This document shows positions 15,726 to 19,034 of a DNA stretch of 19,034 nt, piece after piece. Each line of letters opens with the position of its first letter. The first letter of the stretch is position 1. A model generated the notes under the pieces. That model saw only the letters and a program-made list of their open reading frames with translations, was not told the origin of the DNA and made no database searches. The position numbers and the translations under genes were made by a program. The stretch is from Rhodocyclaceae bacterium (GTDB lineage: Bacteria > Pseudomonadota > Gammaproteobacteria > Burkholderiales > Rhodocyclaceae). The stretch covers positions 1 to 19,034 of the forward strand of contig JADKHX010000016.1 in assembly GCA_016721505.1 (NCBI GenBank). The letters are read 5' to 3'.

Positions 15726-15775
15726 CGGCGTATCGCCAGCACCAACTGGCGAAACCACAATCATCTCACTAACGG
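15716..15775 (+). repeat. Dispersed repeat copy C flanked by 13-bp direct repeats
   Basis: The 34-bp copy (15723-15756) reads TAACGGCGTATCGCCAGC then ACCAACTGGCGAAACC. It contains the hairpin CGCCAG-CACCAA-CTGGCG and supplies the stop of the RND gene. The sequence ATCTCACTAACGG occurs at 15716-15728 and again at 15763-15775, overlapping the repeat start on the left and preceding the next gene's GGAGG ribosome site on the right. Confidence 0.7.
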
Positions 15776-15786
15776 AGGCAACATCG

Positions 15787-15994
15787 ATGACTTCATGGCA
15801 ATGGGTTCGTATCATCGGCGGCAGTTTTGTCCTACTTTCGCTCCTGCTTGGCGTTCCGGAAAGTCCGCTATTCATCAGTAAGTATTGGCTGATCCACCGC
15901 GTTCGTTGGCGCCAATTTGCTGCAAAGCGGCTTTACACGCTGGTGCTCGATGGAGAACATTGTTCGATCGCTTGGCGCCAAGCGCGGCGACTAG
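15787..15994 (+). CDS. YgaP-like DUF2892 membrane protein, one frameshift
   Basis: MTSWQWVRIIGGSFVLLSLL then LGVPESPLFISKYWL. After a one-base break near 15892 it continues STAFVGANLLQSGFTRWCSM and ENIVRSLGAKRGD, ending at TAG 15992-15994. This is the DUF2892 fold of the YgaP/rhodanese-linked type: two short TM helices with the conserved Cys and the E-N-I-L-x-x-L-G-x-K tail. Restored length is about 69 residues. GGAGG precedes the ATG. It lies 61 bp after the RND permease and before the TauE-type exporter, probably in one transcript. With the DUF2892 gene at 10728-10928 the efflux operon is bracketed by two members of the family, which suggests a shared sulfur or thiol-related stress theme (inference). 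Confidence 0.8.
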
Positions 15995-16072
15995 ACTTGG
16001 CTCGGTTAGGAATGCCGGGAACCTAGAACAAGCTTTACTACAATCCACGATTTGGCGCATTGATACCCGATA

Positions 16073-16862
16073 GTGGGAAATCTCTTTGGTTCTCGGCGTT
16101 TGGTCGGTGCCGTACCGGGCTGACCGGCGCTGGCGGCGGTATTTTGGCGGTGCTGGCATTGATCGTCGGCATGGGCTGACGATGCAACAAGCCGCGCCAG
16201 TGGGCCCTGACGGGTCGCAGGTGGCGCTGCAATTGGTGCGCTGGATGGCCTGCGCAAAGGACTGGTACGGTACAAAGCGGCAACGGTGATGGTGCTGGCG
16301 GCCGCTGTTTACCTCCTAATCGGAATTCGCGTCGCTAGTGGCTTGCCGCAAGCTTGGCTGCTCGGATTATTTGCCGGCGTGTTGTTGATCGTCGCCGGTG
16401 CGATTGTTACGGCAATCGCGCGGCGCGAAATTTGCAACGACAAAGCCTGGGCGCATTTGGACGCAGCGAGCGGTCGATTTCATTGGACATGGTCGATCGC
16501 ATTGCTGTTCGCCAGCATCGGTGCAATCACTGGCTTCATGACCGGTTTGCTCGGCGTTGGTGGCGGCTTTGTGATTGTTCCTGCACTGCGCCGCTTCACC
16601 GATTTGACCATGCACGGAATCGTCGCTACGTCACTGATGGTAATTGCATTAGTCGGCAGTGGCGGCGTGATTGCGGCTGTGGCGCACGGCGCAAATCTGC
16701 CGCTGATGATGACCGCGTTGTTTGCTGTAGCCACCGGAATTGGCATGCTGCTTGGTCGCAAACTTGCCGCGTCTCGTCGAGCGACATATTCAAATCGGCT
16801 TTTCAATGGTGCTGATGGTGGTCGCACTCCGGCATGAGTTTGAAAGCCTTCGTTACTGCTTA
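16073..16862 (+). CDS. TauE/SafE-family sulfite/organosulfonate exporter, several frameshifts
   Basis: A polytopic membrane protein of about 260 residues when frames are joined: LVLGV, GLTGAGGGILAVLALIVGMG, TMQQAAPV, GLRKGLVRYKAATVMVLAAA, and a long intact stretch to IGAITGFMTGLLGVGGGFVI then VPAL. The two G-x-G-G-G-F/I motifs, one per half, are the signature of the TauE/SafE family (anion exporters of sulfite, sulfonates and related compounds). Breaks lie near 16100-16180 (three or more), 16780 and 16835; the end is MSLKAFVTA plus TAA at 16860-16862. The start is uncertain; GTG at 16073 is a guess. The stretch 15995-16072 between it and the DUF2892 gene holds no gene I can name. Substrate is not deducible. 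Confidence 0.82.
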
Positions 16863-17014
16863 AGCGCCGCACAATAGGTAAGCAGAAAGTCCTCCGATAT
16901 TGGCAATTGGTGCTAACGATGGAATGGCTCGTTCGCCGCCGCAAACGCCGTTGAAAAATTGAGATGGGCGCAAACGCCAATGATTCCATTCCATTGCTCG
17001 GTCAAGAAATGACA

Positions 17015-17435
17015 CCCAGCCGCTCGAACTGCGTGCCCCTTCGATCACATCGCGTTTGATGATGGCAGCAGGCCGACTGCTGTGTCAATCTGGTTGAACG
17101 ACATCGAGAGATTACCGGCAGCGCGGCGAAGGAATCGCTTGAGGGCGCGAGCGCAAATGACCGCATCAGCGGTGGCGCGGACAATGTCATTTACCTCTTT
17201 AACGTCGGCGAGAAAGGTCACTGATCATCGACCTTCGCAAGGCGCCAAACACCGTGCGCTTTGGCGAGGGGTTTACGCGCGCCGGGATGATTGTCTCTGC
17301 AGAGCATTGCGGCACTAAGACGGCGCTCAATCTTGACTCTTGGTAACGGCGACTGGGCATCGATCCTGCGTGGTGAATTCGACACCGTGCAGACGGCATT
17401 TCGCTTTGCAGATGGGGCAAACTGTCGGTCAGAAT
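17015..17435 (+). pseudogene. Remnant of an RTX/hemolysin-type calcium-binding protein
   Basis: Shifted plus-strand frames give FDHIAFDDGSR, EITGSAAKESLEGASAND then RISGGA (a worn GGxGxD-type nonapeptide), NVIYLFNVGEKG, LIIDLRKAPNTVRFGEGFT and VQTAFRFADGAN. That order (I-x-F-D-G, repeat, D-x-Y-x-F-x-x-G, D-T-V-R-F-G-x-G-I-T, R-F-A-D-G) is the layout of hemolysin-type calcium-binding repeat proteins and their associated C-terminal domain. Stops at 17221-17223 and 17343-17345 and at least four frame changes suggest real decay, though this window is indel-rich. Only about 140 residues' worth is present and no ATG can be defended. The stretch 16863-17014 upstream shows nothing I can identify. Confidence 0.55.
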
Positions 17436-17515
17436 GAGTGGGTGATATGCACATAGAATCGACACCTATCTTGGATTCCGGGCTGGAAACGTCTAAGTTG
17501 CAACTATCCAGACAT

Positions 17516-17543
17516 GTCAGTTGGTGCTGGCGACACGCCGTTA
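17516..17543 (-). repeat. Dispersed repeat, copy D (inverted)
   Basis: On the minus strand it reads TAACGGCGTGTCGCCAGC then ACCAACTGAC, matching copy C at all but two positions over 28 bp. It lies just upstream of the putative lipoprotein gene. Confidence 0.7.
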
Positions 17544-17557
17544 AATCCGACCGAACC

Positions 17558-18098
17558 ATGAATGACTCCAAATTTGAGGATTGCCGACAGAAAATCAAAT
17601 CCAAATTTCTGTTTTTCTTCCAAGTTGCGGCCATATTGCTTGCTTGCTTAGGGTTCACGAGCGACGCAGAGACTGCGAATGCCGCCGACACTAAGGCCGC
17701 ACAGGCTTGGAGAAAATCGTTGATGGACGGCTGTTAACAGTTATGCGTTGTCGCTTGGTCAGTAACGGAGTGCATCGAGCAGCGAGCAAGAGAACTGTTG
17801 CCGCTTGATCCCGCAAAGCGAGCATTTTGGTGAGCTTTATGACCCTGCGCGTTACTTGCAATGCAAGAAGGACGGCTATCGCAACGATATGGGGTGCGAC
17901 CGTTATGCGTTGCGCCGAATTGAGCAACCTGAATACTGGCCTTACCCAGATGTCCCACCGATGAAGTGGCCGGAGCCGCCGACACCGTCGGTTTATGAGC
18001 AGCTGAAGAAAAAGCATTTGAGGGTTACTGACATGAGACTTGGAGAAGCTGTGCAAAGCAGAGGCGGGGAGTTTGTTTCAAGGCCGTTGAAAGCGTAG
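17558..18098 (+). CDS. Putative lipoprotein of unknown family, frameshifted near 17735-17830
   Basis: MNDSKFEDCRQKIKSKFLFF begins a basic N-region, then FQVAAILLAC offers a lipobox-like L-L-A-C, so a lipid-anchored periplasmic protein is possible. After the stop at 17736-17738 the same frame goes on QLCVVAWSVTECIEQRAREL, and LDPAKRAFW. A shift near 17830 then leads to GELYDPARYLQCKKDGYRND, MGCDRYALRRIEQPEYWPYP and a Pro/Trp-rich stretch PPMKWPEPPTPSV, ending in EAVQSRGGEFVSRPLKA. Restored length is about 180 residues with several cysteines. I do not recognise the family. Its place between RTX-type pieces would fit a partner or immunity-like lipoprotein, but nothing in the sequence proves it. 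Confidence 0.5.
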
Positions 18099-18465
18099 AT
18101 GGTTTTACGGCGAGACCCGACCGAGTTTGAGATCGATTGGCAGATCTTGAATTTCAAGATCGGTAGTCCTTGAGGATCCGTGGAATGCACGTCCTCCCGC
18201 TGGAGAATCTTTCAGACTGATGGAAGCATTGGGAGCTCGTTGAGGTCAGTTCGTACAGCCGAATCATGGCAAATTTGAATTTGCCGAGACGCCTATGATG
18301 TCGACCGCGGAATTTTCCTCACGATAGTACACGCGTATCGATACTCGACACAAGCACTGCGCGCACCATTACATCAGTCTTGAACGGAAAATCGTTCAGG
18401 TCCCATGTGGCTGTTGTTGAAAGAGGTCAAAGAACGTAACCGCTGAATTTCGAGATTCACATGGC
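18099..18465. other. Gene-poor stretch with two strong palindromes
   Basis: No gene can be defended here. It holds GATCTTGAA-T-TTCAAGATC (18143-18161, 9-bp arms) and GGCAAATT-TG-AATTTGCC (18268-18285, 8-bp arms). The frame of the next gene can be read upstream to about 18420 (VTAEFRDSHG), so that gene may begin earlier. Confidence 0.6.
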
Positions 18466-18702
18466 GTGGCATTCAGCGACCACGCGACAGAGAAAATGAA
18501 CATTGCTGGCAGCGAGTTTGCAATCGTCGACCCGCAGTCAAACGAAATCATCGTGCTTCGACGTGACTTCGTGCAGACCGGCAAAATCAAGCAACACGCC
18601 ATTAGTGAGGAATCCTGGGAAACCGCTGCACCATGCGGTTGGTCGAAAATGGTCTTGCCTAGCGACTTTATCCACAAGGTATTGAAACCTCACGCACGTT
18701 GA
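18466..18702 (+). CDS. Small hypothetical protein
   Basis: A 78-residue protein from a GTG at 18466 (MAFSDHATEKMNIAGSEFAI) ending KVLKPHAR. The same frame is open upstream (NVTAEFRDSHG), so the true start may be further left and lost to an indel. No signal peptide or membrane helix. The C-terminal part has Trp, Cys and Pro in ESWETAAPCGWSKMVLPSDF. I do not recognise the family. It lies 12 bp before the RTX-like N-terminus with a GGAGA ribosome site between them, so the two are probably co-transcribed. Confidence 0.45.
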   Translation: MAFSDHATEKMNIAGSEFAIVDPQSNEIIVLRRDFVQTGKIKQHAISEESWETAAPCGWSKMVLPSDFIHKVLKPHAR

Positions 18703-18714
18703 ACGGAGAAAGCA

Positions 18715-18969
18715 ATGAACAATGCAGACATTCGCAATTGGTACGAGTTCTCGAAAATCCAGATAGCGGCAGAGAGCTATTTGGATTTATTCATAGCGGG
18801 AGATGAGTCGCTTTCGCAGGCGCTTCGGCGCGGCAACACCAACTGGGTTCCCGGTTCCGCCACCGACAAACTGTATACCAAGCTCACGCAATCACAGACC
18901 GCAGACTTTATTGAAAGTCACCAAATCATCGCCGAATTAAAGGGGCCAGGCTCGAATTGTTTCTGCTAG
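18715..18969 (+). pseudogene. N-terminus of a large RTX/lipase-like protein, truncated by mobile element
   Basis: From the ATG at 18715 (good GGAGA site) the frame reads MNNADIRNWYEFSKIQIAAE, SYLDLFIAGDESLSQALRRG, then TDKLYTKLTQSQTADFI and ESHQIIAEL. To my memory this resembles the first 75 residues of large hemolysin-type calcium-binding, lipase-like proteins, where H-x-I-I-x-x-L-P-N would follow. Here the match stops at codon 18940, replaced by KGPGSNCFC and a TAG at 18967-18969. The foreign stretch leads directly into a RAYT transposase start. Family assignment is tentative; truncation at 18937-18940 is a reasonable reading. Confidence 0.4.
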
Positions 18970-18978
18970 CATTACTCG

Positions 18979-19034
18979 ATGCCTCGTCGTCCGCGTATTC
19001 ATCTTGATGGTGTGCCGTTGCACATTGTGCAGCG
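18979..19034 (+). mobile_element. REP-associated tyrosine transposase (RAYT, IS200-like), N-terminus only
   Basis: MPRRPRIHLDGVPLHIVQR is the highly characteristic start of RAYT/TnpA-REP transposases (Y1 HUH relatives of IS200/IS605 that act on REP sequences). The HUH and Tyr residues lie beyond the window edge. The 40 bp before the ATG (from AAAGGGGCCAGGCTCGAATT at 18939) look like the flank of this type of element and fuse directly to the broken RTX-like gene. Whether the four dispersed repeats are its REP partners cannot be decided here. Confidence 0.85.

Noticed and set aside
16863..17014. Minus-strand open frames in this stretch as genes
   Set aside because: They have no start signal, show no recognisable motif and overlap the end of the TauE gene antisense.
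17343..17357. TAACGGCGACTGG as a fifth copy of the dispersed repeat
   Set aside because: Only the first 8 bases match and the CAGCACCAACTG core is absent.
18822..18850. GGCAACACCAACTGG as a repeat copy
   Set aside because: A 10-base partial match inside a coherent coding frame; it lacks TAACGGCGT.
1..19034. CRISPR arrays, tRNA or rRNA genes
   Set aside because: No regularly spaced repeats, cloverleaf signatures or rRNA landmarks were seen on either strand.

Overview
The window looks like a chromosomal piece of a betaproteobacterium, probably Burkholderiales-like. I infer this from protein character (EPS-type MarR regulators, a wbp-type sugar-nucleotide pathway, a Mg-type HemB); no database search was possible. 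Many genes are broken by single-base indels, including the normally essential hemB. Most of these breaks are therefore probably sequence errors, and I annotated genes across them. Damage is densest at 1-2500, 11.8-12 kb, 14.2 kb and 15.9-17.8 kb. manC (7066-8547) is intact.

Left part (1-8912, all minus strand): surface-polysaccharide sugar-nucleotide genes in two modules, each headed by an EPS-associated MarR-type regulator and tightly coupled by 4-bp ATGA overlaps. Module A (transcribed first, 8912 to 4649) is marR-EPS2, manC, fcl, an ORF6N-domain remnant and gmd: mannose-phosphate to GDP-mannose, GDP-4-keto-6-deoxymannose and GDP-L-fucose. Module B (4518 to 1) is marR-EPS1, a short RfaH/NusG-like NGN-only protein, wbpA, wbpB, wbpD, an AF2212-like antitoxin, a PIN-domain toxin and a DegT/WbpE-type aminotransferase running off the left edge. 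wbpA, B, D and E together make the UDP-2,3-diacetamido-2,3-dideoxy-glucuronate precursor. The most unusual point is the toxin-antitoxin pair inside this operon, with the PIN domain apparently fused in frame to the aminotransferase. A good sigma70-type promoter with a palindrome next to the predicted start site precedes module B.

Middle (8913-10313): the divergent region between marR-EPS2 and hemB. On the minus strand it holds a convincing small-RNA candidate of about 127 nt, with a promoter, hairpins, a CCUCCC-type loop and an intrinsic terminator. hemB follows on plus.

Stress/efflux region (10314-16862): an arsR-DUF2892-AhpD-like unit on minus is divergent from an RND efflux adaptor and permease, a YgaP-like DUF2892 protein and a TauE/SafE exporter on plus. 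Two tandem TTAAC-N6-GTTRW half-sites between them are probable ArsR operators.

Right end (16863-19034): a decayed accessory area with RTX/hemolysin-type calcium-binding remnants, a frameshifted putative lipoprotein, an unrecognised small gene, the N-terminus of what may be a second RTX-type protein, and the start of a REP-associated (RAYT/IS200-like) transposase that appears to have truncated it. A dispersed repeat of about 34 bp occurs four times between 9 and 17.6 kb and supplies the stop codon of two genes.
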